Positions 27,444-35,167 of a DNA stretch of 64,000 nt are shown here, in pieces. The notes beneath the pieces are model-generated. The model was not told the DNA's origin. It saw only the letters and a list, made by a program, of their open reading frames with translations, and did no database searches. The stretch is from Bradyrhizobium sp. WD16 (GTDB taxonomy: Bacteria; Pseudomonadota; Alphaproteobacteria; Rhizobiales; Xanthobacteraceae). Positions within the stretch are counted from its first letter, which is position 1; each line of letters starts with the position of its first letter. Location: NCBI RefSeq assembly GCF_024181725.1, contig NZ_CP028908.1:2965501-3029500 (forward strand). Reading direction: 5' to 3'. The position numbers were made by a program, and so were the translations under genes.

Positions 27444-28277
27444 TCATCTGATCTTGATCAGGATGGCGCCCAGCGCGGCGATGCCGATCGCCGCCCACTG
27501 CTGCGTGCCGATGCGTTCGCGCAGCACACAGAACGCCAGCAGGCCTCCGAACAGGATGCTGGTTTCGCGCACCGGCGCCACCAGGGCGACCGGGCCCTGC
27601 ACATAAGCCCACAACGCCGCGAAATACGACGCCATCAGCAGCAGTGCGCCGACGGCACAGGCACGCCAGTTGCGCGCCAGCGCGGCCATCGGTGATCGGC
27701 GTTCGAGGGTCGAGACGGTGAGCATGCCGGCTGCGGTCATCAGCGAACTCGCCGCGCCATATTGCACGATCGGGAACAGGCCGCCGCCGGACAGCCGTGC
27801 GCCCTTGACGTCGCAGGCATAGGAGAAGGCCAGCACGAAACCGGCAAGTGCCGCGATCGTGAGGCCGCGGGCATTGGATGAGCCGCGTTTGAGGCCGTGG
27901 ACGCCGAACAGGATCAGGCTCGTGACCATGAGTCCCAGCCCGGTTGCGGCGGTCGGCGCCAGCCGCTCGCCGAACGCCACGAAGCCGATCACAAACAGGA
28001 TCGGCGGCAGCATCCCGCGGACCGCCGAATAAACGACGTTGAGGTCGGCGAGATCGTAGGCCGCCATGAGCGCCCGCGAATAGGCGACGTTGAAGAAGGC
28101 CGCCGCGCCGAGCCAAGGCCATGCCGCTCGCGGCGGCAGGCCGATGAAGGGAAGCGCCACGAGGCAGACCAGCGCGGTCGCGAGAATGATTCCGAGCACG
28201 GCCTCGCTCGGCACGCGCTGCTGCTTGGCGACAACGTTCCAGCTCGCATGCAGGCCGGCGCTGACCAGCGCCGCCAA
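27444..28277 (-). CDS. EamA/DMT-family transporter, probable N-terminal frameshift
   Basis: A 277-residue membrane protein with nine or ten hydrophobic helices in two EamA repeats. Residues such as GLHASWNVVAKQQ and YSAVRGMLPPILFVIGFVAF in the first half, and APVRETSILFGGLLAFCVLR in the second, are typical. In this frame it can only start at TTG 28277, within the first helix. An ATG at 28309 in another frame reads MGRASVLGGFF up to a run of eight T (As at 28276-28283 on the + strand). One additional T would give GGFFLAALVSAGLHASWNVV, a normal first helix. So either the gene carries a frameshift in the tract or the sequence has a homopolymer error. The substrate is unknown. Confidence 0.72.
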   Translation of the reverse strand: MAALVSAGLHASWNVVAKQQRVPSEAVLGIILATALVCLVALPFIGLPPRAAWPWLGAAAFFNVAYSRALMAAYDLADLNVVYSAVRGMLPPILFVIGFVAFGERLAPTAATGLGLMVTSLILFGVHGLKRGSSNARGLTIAALAGFVLAFSYACDVKGARLSGGGLFPIVQYGAASSLMTAAGMLTVSTLERRSPMAALARNWRACAVGALLLMASYFAALWAYVQGPVALVAPVRETSILFGGLLAFCVLRERIGTQQWAAIGIAALGAILIKIR

Positions 28278-28462
28278 AAAAAACCGCCCAGGACAGAGGC
28301 TCGCCCCATTGAATTGCGCAGGAGCCGGACGCTCGCGCGCCGTCCCTTGCGGTGTCGAAGCGCCACGCTATCGCCGGCAGCGGGGCAGCGCAATTAAACC
28401 CATGCCTGAATCAGTCGGAATCAAGTCTGAACCCGGTTGGGATCCGGGGCGGGCGTACGCCC

Positions 28463-28741
28463 TCAGCGCTGCGGCGGCGCGGCGACGCGGCGGCGCCGCC
28501 GCCGCGCCTTGGCGGGCGTGTGAGGAGAACTGACGGTCCGAGGGGATCCGCCACGGCGCGGGATGGACGGTGACGACCTGCTGATATGGTCGCAGAACGA
28601 CTTCAGTTCTTCGGTCTTGATGCCGTACTGACGGGCCACGAGTTCCAGTCGCACCATCTCCAGCAGCTGGACCACGAAATCGAGCGATTCGGCGCGCGCG
28701 TCGTCGATCGTCGCATCGATGGTCTCAATCATCTTCCGCAT
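28463..28741 (-). CDS. small hypothetical protein with basic C-terminus
   Basis: A 92-residue protein I do not recognise. The first 55 residues form a likely amphipathic helical region (MRKMIETIDATIDDARAESL, then DFVVQLLEMVRLELVARQYG). The tail is Ser/Pro-rich and then strongly basic (KARRRRRRVAAPPQR), which could bind nucleic acid or membrane. The start at 28741 begins the helical part and lies 16 bp after the stop of the isochorismatase-like gene on the same strand. Further in-frame sequence upstream overlaps that gene and is rejected. Confidence 0.5.
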   Translation of the reverse strand: MRKMIETIDATIDDARAESLDFVVQLLEMVRLELVARQYGIKTEELKSFCDHISRSSPSIPRRGGSPRTVSSPHTPAKARRRRRRVAAPPQR

Positions 28742-28757
28742 CGTCTCGTCCCTCGGA

Positions 28758-29363
28758 CTACTCCAACACGCGGTTGCGCGCCGGGCTGTGTTGACGCGCC
28801 GACGTGCTCCTGACCCAGCCCTGCGTGTTGGCGACGGCCGCATAGAGCCGGATCACCTGCGTCAGCATGGCATGGGTCTCCCCACCGGACGCTCCGTTGA
28901 CGGCGTGGCTTGCCGAAGCGTCGGCGAGATAGATGAGATCGCAGCCGCGGTGATGGGCATCGACGGCCGTTGCCAGGCAGCCGGTCGCGCCAGCGAAACC
29001 AGCCAGCACGATGGGACCGCCGCAATTCTCCATGACCTCGGCGAACAGCGCGTTGGAGAAACACGACGGTTTATCGCGTTCGAACACCATCTCAGAGCCG
29101 CGCGGCCCGAAGGGTTCGATCCAGCGGCCGGTCGGCTGCTCCGCGAAGCCGGCTGCTCTTCGCACCGACCGCACGAAGGCGACCGGAAATCCCGTGCGCC
29201 TCGCATGAGCGAGCGCTACCCGGCAATTGCCGAGCGCCGATTCGCGTTCGGCAATCGGAAGGATGAGGCGTCCGTTCACATAATCCTGCTGCAGATCGAG
29301 CAGAACGAGGGTCGGCTCCGGCCCGGAGGCGAGATAGGCGCGGATATCGACGACGGAAGTCAT
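28758..29363 (-). CDS. isochorismatase-like cysteine hydrolase
   Basis: A 201-residue hydrolase of the isochorismatase fold. The triad is visible: Asp in VLLDLQQDYV (residue about 22), Lys in ERDKPSCFSN (about 96) and Cys in FAGATGCLATA (about 129). The family includes nicotinamidase, carbamoylsarcosine amidase, biuret hydrolase and true isochorismatase. Its start codon overlaps the stop of the two-domain GNAT gene (ATGA, 29360-29363), so the two are coupled. The partner suggests hydrolysis of an N-acyl or amide compound, which is inference. Confidence 0.8.
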   Translation of the reverse strand: MTSVVDIRAYLASGPEPTLVLLDLQQDYVNGRLILPIAERESALGNCRVALAHARRTGFPVAFVRSVRRAAGFAEQPTGRWIEPFGPRGSEMVFERDKPSCFSNALFAEVMENCGGPIVLAGFAGATGCLATAVDAHHRGCDLIYLADASASHAVNGASGGETHAMLTQVIRLYAAVANTQGWVRSTSARQHSPARNRVLE

Positions 29364-30613
29364 GAGGTCATGCTGTCGACCGATGGCCGGGAGACACCCC
29401 GGAGGCGCGAGCGCTCCAGAATCCCCGGCTGATGCCAGCGTCCTTCAGCACGCAGGATCCGGTACGGATCATCGCCGATCCGGATCGCGTCCGGATGCGG
29501 CTCGGTATCGAGCACCATTTCGACATAGTCGAAATCGGAGAATACCAATTCTCGGCCGCCCTGCAGCGGTTCGAAGCCGAAGCGCCCCCAGAAATTGGCG
29601 AGACGCTTCTGGGCGTGGCCGTACATCCGGCGATAGCCCTTCATCCGGCACAGGTCGATACCGCCGCGCACCAGCCTGAAGGCAAGGCGGGTCGAGCGGA
29701 ATTCGTGGCGGACGGCAAGGCGCTCGATCTTCGCGAAATCGGCGAAGTGACGAATCCGCAGACAGCCCGCAGGCTCATCGCCCACATAGCCGATCAGATG
29801 CGTGGCCGCGAAGTCGTTGCCCTCGAATTCCTCGAGATAGGGACAGTTCTGCTCGGCGACATAGACCGCACTGCGGATCGTGATGACGCGCATCATGTCT
29901 TCGATCGAGCGGGCGACGGTCACGGACAGCGCGCGCGGCCGCGGTCGCGGCGCGACGTTGTCGTAGCTCGGCAGTTCGTCTTCGCCGGCCGGTGCGCGGC
30001 GGAAGACATGGAGGTGCGTCGCGGTGACGCCGTCGATGGTGGGGCCGCGACGGAATCCCATGCTCTCGACGAAACGGATCGCCGGAAGGTTGATCGAGCG
30101 GGTGAAGAGGTCGGCATCGCGATAGAGCGGCGTGAAGACCTTCTGGAACGCGAGCGGCACTCCGGCGGCCAGCGAACCCTTGGCGTGGCACGCCCAGACA
30201 TAGATGCCCGCAGGCTTTTCGTTCTGGCTGGTCAGCAGCGACAGATCAGGATCGGCGGCATTGAAGGTGCCGCCGATCAGCTGGCGGACGCCCTCGGCAT
30301 TGAGCATCAGGAAGGCGAGCAGGCCGTCGCCGTGGGGCGCCGCAGCGTCGAAGCGCCCGCGCCGGGTGATGGCCCAGAGGGTGTCGGGATTGTGGGACAC
30401 AACCCGCTTCACTACATCAGCGGTGGTCAGGCCGGGGATGTCGTCGGCCGCGGCCGCAACCAGGGCGTCGATTTCGTCGCCGCCGGGATTGAAGACGACG
30501 AGGCGGCGTGCAAGCCGCAGCGTTTCCGGATCGTCGAGCGGATAGGTAATGGGTTGTGGTGGCATCGCCACCAGCCGCGCTGTATCCATCGCGTGTAGAT
30601 CGTGGGCAGTCAT
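29360..30613 (-). CDS. two-domain GNAT acyltransferase
   Basis: A 417-residue cytoplasmic protein. The N-terminal half (about 40-215) is an altered GNAT-like fold (VVKRVVSHNPDTLWAITRRG, GLLAFLMLNAEGVRQLIGGT, FVESMGFRRGPTID). The C-terminal half (about 235-385) is a clearer N-acyltransferase domain (ITIRSAVYVAEQNCPYLEEF, LIGYVGDEPAGCLRIRHF, RLAVRHEFRSTRLAFRLVRG, FWGRFGFEPL). The AVYVxEQxCPYxEEFD-like segment resembles N-acyl amino acid synthases and autoinducer-synthase relatives. The start at 30613 is chosen for a GGTGG just upstream; 30622 is also possible. It is coupled to the isochorismatase-like gene and divergent from a LysR regulator that may control it. Confidence 0.68.
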   Translation of the reverse strand: MTAHDLHAMDTARLVAMPPQPITYPLDDPETLRLARRLVVFNPGGDEIDALVAAAADDIPGLTTADVVKRVVSHNPDTLWAITRRGRFDAAAPHGDGLLAFLMLNAEGVRQLIGGTFNAADPDLSLLTSQNEKPAGIYVWACHAKGSLAAGVPLAFQKVFTPLYRDADLFTRSINLPAIRFVESMGFRRGPTIDGVTATHLHVFRRAPAGEDELPSYDNVAPRPRPRALSVTVARSIEDMMRVITIRSAVYVAEQNCPYLEEFEGNDFAATHLIGYVGDEPAGCLRIRHFADFAKIERLAVRHEFRSTRLAFRLVRGGIDLCRMKGYRRMYGHAQKRLANFWGRFGFEPLQGGRELVFSDFDYVEMVLDTEPHPDAIRIGDDPYRILRAEGRWHQPGILERSRLRGVSRPSVDSMTS

Positions 30614-30680
30614 TTCCACCATCTCGCAGTTGTGAAATGCGTTTCGATTTGCGAAGATTAGTCGGAGCAGGAGTGGTTGT

Positions 30681-31727
30681 ATGTATTCGAATCGGGCACG
30701 GCGTGTTCCGCAGGAAGAACAGAATGAAATCGCGAGGCGCCCGCCTGACTGGGAGTGCATCCGGCTGTTCCTCGAGGTTTCGCGGCGCGGCAGCTTCCGC
30801 GCCGCCGCCGAGCACTGCAATCTTTCGATCAACCTGCTGCGCCGGCGGATCATGGAGCTCGAGCACTCGCTCGGGCTGAAACTGTTGACCCGTCACGTCA
30901 CTGGTATCAAGGTCACTCCGGAAGGCCAGACGGTGCTGGCCGCTGCTGCGCAGATGGAAGCTGCGGCCTTCGGCTTCAGCCGGGCGGGCGATCGTAACAA
31001 GCCGATCGAGGGCAAGGTCCGCCTGGCGGTCACCGAAGGTCTGGGCACGTTCTGGGTGGTGCCGCGCCTCGTCGAATTCCAGCGCGCCTATCCCCGGCTG
31101 CTGGTCGACTTGAGCTGCACGATGCCCCCGGCGGACGTGCTGCGGATGGAAGCTGACCTGGCAATCCAGATCCAGCGGCCCACCGCGCCCGACGTCAAGG
31201 CAGTGCGGCTCGGCCGCATGCATGTCGCCCCCTTCGCCGCGCGGTCCTATATCGACACCTATGGCTGCCCGACCACGACGGAGGAACTGCTCAACCACCG
31301 GGTCGTCTGGCACAATGCCGACCAGACGCGCGGCGAGCAGATGTTCAGCGAGCTGTTCCCGGGCAAGTCGCAGATCGGCTTCCTGTCGATGATCAACAAC
31401 GTCAGCAGTGCCCATTACTGGGCGATCGCAAAGGGCGCGGGCATCGGCTGGCTGCCGACCTATGCCGCGGCAATCGGTGCCCGGGTGGTGCCGGTGAACA
31501 TCAACCTGGTGTTTCCCTTTGATATCTGGCTCACCTATCATCCCGAGGTGGCGGAGATCCCGCGGGTGCGCAAGCTGATCGACTGGGTGGTGAAGGCCTT
31601 CGATGCCGACGAGTTTCCCTGGTTCCGCGACGACTTCATCCATCCCGACCGGCTCGGCGAGCATTTCCGCGGACAGCAGCTGGTGAACATGTTCGAGGGG
31701 TTTCTCGGCCTGGAAGCCACAGGCTGA
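30681..31727 (+). CDS. LysR family transcriptional regulator
   Basis: A 348-residue regulator with the winged helix at about residues 24-83 (DWECIRLFLEVSRRGSFRAA, AEHCNLSINLLRRRIMELEH, LGLKLLTRHVTGIKVTPEG). The effector domain follows from about residue 110. A Shine-Dalgarno AGGAG at 30668-30672 supports the ATG at 30681. It runs divergently from the GNAT-isochorismatase pair with 67 bp between starts, so that pair is the likely target. It is also 190 bp upstream of the ABC importer set, which could be a second target. The C-terminal tail after about residue 305 is longer than usual. Confidence 0.87.
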   Translation: MYSNRARRVPQEEQNEIARRPPDWECIRLFLEVSRRGSFRAAAEHCNLSINLLRRRIMELEHSLGLKLLTRHVTGIKVTPEGQTVLAAAAQMEAAAFGFSRAGDRNKPIEGKVRLAVTEGLGTFWVVPRLVEFQRAYPRLLVDLSCTMPPADVLRMEADLAIQIQRPTAPDVKAVRLGRMHVAPFAARSYIDTYGCPTTTEELLNHRVVWHNADQTRGEQMFSELFPGKSQIGFLSMINNVSSAHYWAIAKGAGIGWLPTYAAAIGARVVPVNINLVFPFDIWLTYHPEVAEIPRVRKLIDWVVKAFDADEFPWFRDDFIHPDRLGEHFRGQQLVNMFEGFLGLEATG

Positions 31728-31917
31728 CGCTCCCGGGGCTGATACTTCTGGAGGCGACGCTTCTGGCCGCGGTGGTGCGGTGCACCCGACGCTGCCCGAC
31801 GTCTGCCATCCCTGCCGTTGCCGCTTGATCCCTTGCTGTCGCAAATCTGTCATGGACACCCTATAGTCGGAGCGGAGGAAACGCCGGCTCGCTGCCGGCC
31901 TGGCACCGGGGCATTCC

Positions 31918-32949
31918 ATGATCCATTCGACTTTCAAGCTGTTAAAGCTGGCCACGCTGGCGATCGCGCTGCTCGCCGCGCCGGCGTTGTCGCGGTCCGG
32001 CGAGGCCCGGGCCGCCGATGTGATTTGCTACAATTGCCCGCCGGAATGGGCCGACTGGGCATCAATGCTCAAGGCGATCAAGGCCGATCTCGGTTACGAC
32101 ATCCCGCACGACAACAAGAATTCCGGCCAGGCGCTGGCCCAGATCCTCGCCGAGAAGGCCAATCCGGTCGGTGACATCGGCTATTTCGGCGTCACCTTCG
32201 GCATGAAGGCGAAGGCCCAGGATGCGCTCGATCCGTACAAGCCGGTCGGCTGGGACCAGGTGCCGGCCGGGCTCAAGGACCCTGACGGTTACTGGACGAC
32301 GATCCACTCCGGCACTCTCGGCCTGTTCGTCAACAAGGATGCCCTCGGCGGCAAGCCGGTGCCGGCGTGCTGGAAGGATCTGCTCAAGCCCGATTACAGG
32401 GGAATGGTCGGCTATCTCGATCCGTCCTCGGCGGCGGTGGGCTTTGTCGGCGCCGTCGCGGTCAATCTCGCGCTGGGCGGCTCGGCGACCAATTTCAGCC
32501 CTGCGCTCGCCTACTTCAAGGAGTTGCAGAAGAACGAGCCGATCGTTCCCAAGCAGACGTCCTATGCGCGCGTCGTCTCGGGCGAGCTGCCGATCCTGTT
32601 CGACTACGACTTCAACGCCTATCGCGCCAAATACACCGAGAAGGGCAATTTCGAATTCGTCATTCCCTGCGAAGGCTCGGTGGTGTTTCCCTATGTCGTC
32701 GGTCTGGTGAAGAACGCGCCGGACAAGGACAAGGCGAAGAAGGTCATGGATTATCTGCTGTCCGACAAGGGCCAGGCGATCTGGACCAATGCCTATCTGC
32801 GGCCTGCGCGGCCGATCGAACTGCCGGCCGCGGTGAAGAGCAAATTCCTCCCCGACAGCGACTATGCCCGCGCCAAGGCGGTGGACTGGGGCGCCATGGA
32901 GAACGCCCAGAAGGCCTTCGTCGACAAGTATCTGGCCGAGGTTCGCTAG
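31918..32949 (+). CDS. ABC transporter substrate-binding protein, family 1 (iron/polyamine/phosphonate type)
   Basis: A 343-residue periplasmic binding protein with signal peptide (KLLKLATLAIALLAAPALSR, cleavage near SGEARAA-DV). Mature start VICYNCPPEWADWASML and the internal YWTTIHSGTLGLFVNKDALG and GQALAQILAEKANPVGDIGY are typical of binding proteins for Fe(III), spermidine, thiamine or phosphonates. The TAG stop at 32947-32949 is part of the CTAG that begins a repeat array. The two permease genes and the ATPase follow only after this 0.5-kb array. The ligand is unknown; the linked phosphodiesterase suggests a phosphorus compound. Confidence 0.85.
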   Translation: MIHSTFKLLKLATLAIALLAAPALSRSGEARAADVICYNCPPEWADWASMLKAIKADLGYDIPHDNKNSGQALAQILAEKANPVGDIGYFGVTFGMKAKAQDALDPYKPVGWDQVPAGLKDPDGYWTTIHSGTLGLFVNKDALGGKPVPACWKDLLKPDYRGMVGYLDPSSAAVGFVGAVAVNLALGGSATNFSPALAYFKELQKNEPIVPKQTSYARVVSGELPILFDYDFNAYRAKYTEKGNFEFVIPCEGSVVFPYVVGLVKNAPDKDKAKKVMDYLLSDKGQAIWTNAYLRPARPIELPAAVKSKFLPDSDYARAKAVDWGAMENAQKAFVDKYLAEVR

Positions 32950-33112
32950 TGTCCTGTTTCCAACGTTCGTATCCCATTGCAGCAGGCGCTCATACGAACG
33001 TTGGAAACAAGGGGACACTAGCATCATTATGATTCGAGTGTGGTTTTGGATCTGACGCTCGTTCGAAGAACTCGCTGCAATACTGAAACGAGCGTCAGAT
33101 CCACCACACTAG
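32946..33112 (+). mobile_element. two-hairpin CTAG element, AD type (intact)
   Basis: A 167-bp element counted with a CTAG at the left edge and another at the right. Hairpin A (32946-33021) has outer arms CTAGTGTCC/GGACACTAG, an asymmetric bulge on the right arm and a 17-bp inner stem GTTTCCAACGTTCGTAT around 19 bases. The 13-bp spacer CATCATTATGATT (33022-33034) contains the dyad ATCAT-T-ATGAT. Hairpin D (33035-33112) has a TTT bulge on its left arm and the stem TGGATCTGACGCTCGT. The internal CTAG is mutated to CGAG at 33035. The left CTAG supplies the stop codon of the preceding gene. Confidence 0.8.
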
Positions 33113-33438
33113 TGTCCCGTTTCCAACGTTCGTATTCCTTTGCAGCAGGCGCTTTTACGAACGTTGGAAACAAGGGGACACTAGCATCTATATAGTTCTA
33201 GTGTCCCGTCTCCGAATTACCGCGTCGTTTGCCTCACGCTCGCACGGTAATTCGGAGACATAGGGACACTAGCAAAATCAAAGTGCTAGTGTGGCTTATG
33301 TCTCGCAATTGCCTACGAGAGGGTTGCCGCAAAGGCGGTAGGCAATTGCGAGACGCCACACTAGTGCGGTTTTGGATCTGACGCGCGTATGAAGAACTCG
33401 CTGCAATGCTGAAACGAGCGTCAGATCCACCGCACTAG
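33109..33438 (+). mobile_element. AD element with a nested BC element
   Basis: A second AD copy: hairpin A 33109-33184, spacer CATCTATATAGTT 33185-33197, hairpin D 33361-33438. The D half is separated from the spacer by a complete BC element at 33198-33364, inserted at the internal CTAG. It shares its first CTAG with the preceding AD copy. Taking out 163 bp leaves an AD element of the standard 167 bp. To the right, CAAAATCAAAAAG followed by CTGG (33439-33455) looks like the spacer and decayed edge of a further BC copy. Confidence 0.78.
33198..33364 (+). mobile_element. two-hairpin CTAG element, BC type (nested)
   Basis: The reference BC copy, 167 bp with both CTAGs. Hairpin B (33198-33272) has arms CTAGTGTCCCGTCTCCGAAT and its complement, continuing TACCG/CGGTA, with an ATA bulge on the right arm. 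Spacer CAAAATCAAAGTG occupies 33273-33285. Hairpin C (33286-33364) has outer arms CTAGTGTGGC/GCCACACTAG, a TTAT bulge on the left arm and the 17-bp stem GTCTCGCAATTGCCTAC. The bulges of both hairpins face the spacer, so the element is roughly symmetric overall. Confidence 0.8.
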
Positions 33439-33555
33439 CAAAATCAAAAAGCTGGTGCTGCGTCGAACCAGTGCCTTGGAATCCGAACTCCGCTCGATCT
33501 TGCGGTCGCCCTCGGGCGAACGTCGGATTCATCGCCAATTGATCAGAATTCTCAG

Positions 33556-34371
33556 ATGTCGCAATCGAACTTTCTCCGGCTCTGTCTCGCGCCGCTCCTG
33601 ATCCTGACGGTGGCCTTCTTCCTGCTGCCGATGGCCCGCCTGATCGTCACCGGCGCGGCCGGACCGCAGGGGCTTGGCGGCTACGTCGCGATCGTGACCG
33701 AGCCGCGCTATCGCGCCACGCTGATCAACACGGTGGTGCTCGCGGCCGCGACCACACTGGTCTCGCTCGCCGTCGCCACTGTCGCCGGCATGTTTCTGCA
33801 GCGCCATCGCTTCCCCGGGCGCTCGGTCCTGATCGCGATGCTGACCTTTCCGCTGGCCTTCCCGGGTGTGGTGGTCGGCTTCATGATCATCCTGCTGGCC
33901 GGCCGGCAGGGACTGATCGGCGACATCACCCGTCTCGTCGCCGGCGAGAAGGTGGTGTTCGCCTATTCGATCTGGGGGCTGTTCTTCGGCTATCTCTATT
34001 TCTCGGTGCCGCGCGTCATCCTCACCATCATGGCGGCGATCCAGAAGCTCGACCGCGGGCTGGAGGAGGCGGCGCGCTCGCTTGGCGCCAGCCCCTTCGC
34101 GGTGCAGCGTGACGTGGTGCTGCCGGCGCTGAAGCCGGCCTTCGTCGCCTCCGGCGCCATCGCCTTCGCCACCGCCATGGGCGCCTTCGGCACCGCCTTC
34201 ACGCTGGCGACCAACATCGACGTGCTGCCGATGCTGATCTACACCGAGTTCACCCTGGCCGCGAACCTCGCCACCGCGGCCTCGCTGTCGGTGAGTCTCG
34301 GCCTGATCGCCTGGGCCATCCTCGCCTTGGCCCGTTCGATGAGCGGCGGCACCGTCGCGGCGGCAGGCTAA
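33556..34371 (+). CDS. ABC transporter permease (polyamine/iron/phosphonate type, first)
   Basis: A 271-residue inner-membrane protein with six predicted helices, beginning LAPLLILTVAFFLLPMARLI. The EAA loop is LEEAARSLGASPFAVQRDVV near residue 175. The gene lies 600 bp downstream of its binding protein because a repeat array separates them; no clear own promoter was seen in the 100 bp after the array. The start at 33556 has only a weak ribosome site. It is followed at 10 bp by the second permease. Confidence 0.87.
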   Translation: MSQSNFLRLCLAPLLILTVAFFLLPMARLIVTGAAGPQGLGGYVAIVTEPRYRATLINTVVLAAATTLVSLAVATVAGMFLQRHRFPGRSVLIAMLTFPLAFPGVVVGFMIILLAGRQGLIGDITRLVAGEKVVFAYSIWGLFFGYLYFSVPRVILTIMAAIQKLDRGLEEAARSLGASPFAVQRDVVLPALKPAFVASGAIAFATAMGAFGTAFTLATNIDVLPMLIYTEFTLAANLATAASLSVSLGLIAWAILALARSMSGGTVAAAG

Positions 34372-34381
34372 AGGGGAAGTG

Positions 34382-35167
34382 ATGCGCAGTCGTCTGATCT
34401 TCGCCGGCCAGCTCGGCTTCACCCTTCTCGTCGCCGCCTTTCTGGTGGTGCCGGCGGTGCTGTCGATGGTTGCCGGTGTCACCGTCAACTACTTTCGCGG
34501 CGTGCAGTCCGGACTGACGCTGCAATGGGTGGTTCAGGTCTGGGAGCTCTATGCCCCGACCATCGCCTTGTCCTTCGTCGTGGCGCTGGCGACGCTGGCG
34601 GTGACCCTGGTGGCCGGCGTGCCCGCGGCCTATGCCCTGCATGTCCGCGGCGGACGGGTTGCGCGGGCGGTCGAGGAGATCATCACGCTGCCATTGGCGA
34701 TCCCGGGCCTTGCCATCGCGCTCGCCCTGCTGCTGACCTACGGCGGTTTCGGCGGCTTCCGCCGCTCCTGGCTGTTCATCCTGGTCGGCCACGTCATCTT
34801 CACGCTGCCCTTCATGGTGCGGTCGGTCATGGCGGTGTTCGCCAGCATCGATATCCGCACCCTCGACGAGGGCGCTGCCTCGCTCGGCGCTTCGCCGCTG
34901 CGGCGTTTCCGCGACGTCATCGTCCCCAATGCCAAGCCGGGTATTCTTGCCGGCGCCCTGATGGTGGTGACGCTGTCGCTCGGTGAATTCAATCTGACCT
35001 GGATGCTGCATACGCCGCTCACCAAGACGCTGCCGGTCGGGCTTGCCGACGCCTATGCCTCGATGCGGCTGGAAGTGGCCTCGGCCTATACGCTGATCTT
35101 CTTCGTGATGATCGTGCCGTTGCTGGTGGCGATGCAGATGCTGGGCGACAAGGGACAACAGGCATGA
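34382..35167 (+). CDS. ABC transporter permease (second)
   Basis: A 261-residue membrane protein, PotC-like, with first helix FTLLVAAFLVVPAVLSMVAG and EAA loop DEGAASLGASPLRRFRDVIV near residue 165. The ATG at 34382 follows AAGGGGAAG; a GTG one codon earlier is less likely. The stop overlaps the ATPase start (ATGA, 35164-35167), which indicates tight coupling. Confidence 0.87.
   Translation: MRSRLIFAGQLGFTLLVAAFLVVPAVLSMVAGVTVNYFRGVQSGLTLQWVVQVWELYAPTIALSFVVALATLAVTLVAGVPAAYALHVRGGRVARAVEEIITLPLAIPGLAIALALLLTYGGFGGFRRSWLFILVGHVIFTLPFMVRSVMAVFASIDIRTLDEGAASLGASPLRRFRDVIVPNAKPGILAGALMVVTLSLGEFNLTWMLHTPLTKTLPVGLADAYASMRLEVASAYTLIFFVMIVPLLVAMQMLGDKGQQA

Noticed and set aside
27446-27462. TTGATCAGG as an FNR-like half site near the DMT gene end
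   Set aside because: It lies within the last codons of the DMT gene and lacks the spaced second half.
32946-33438. Rho-independent terminators as the main role of the hairpins
   Set aside because: Stems are long and bulged with no T-run, and they occur inside a coding gene as well, so termination can be only a side effect.
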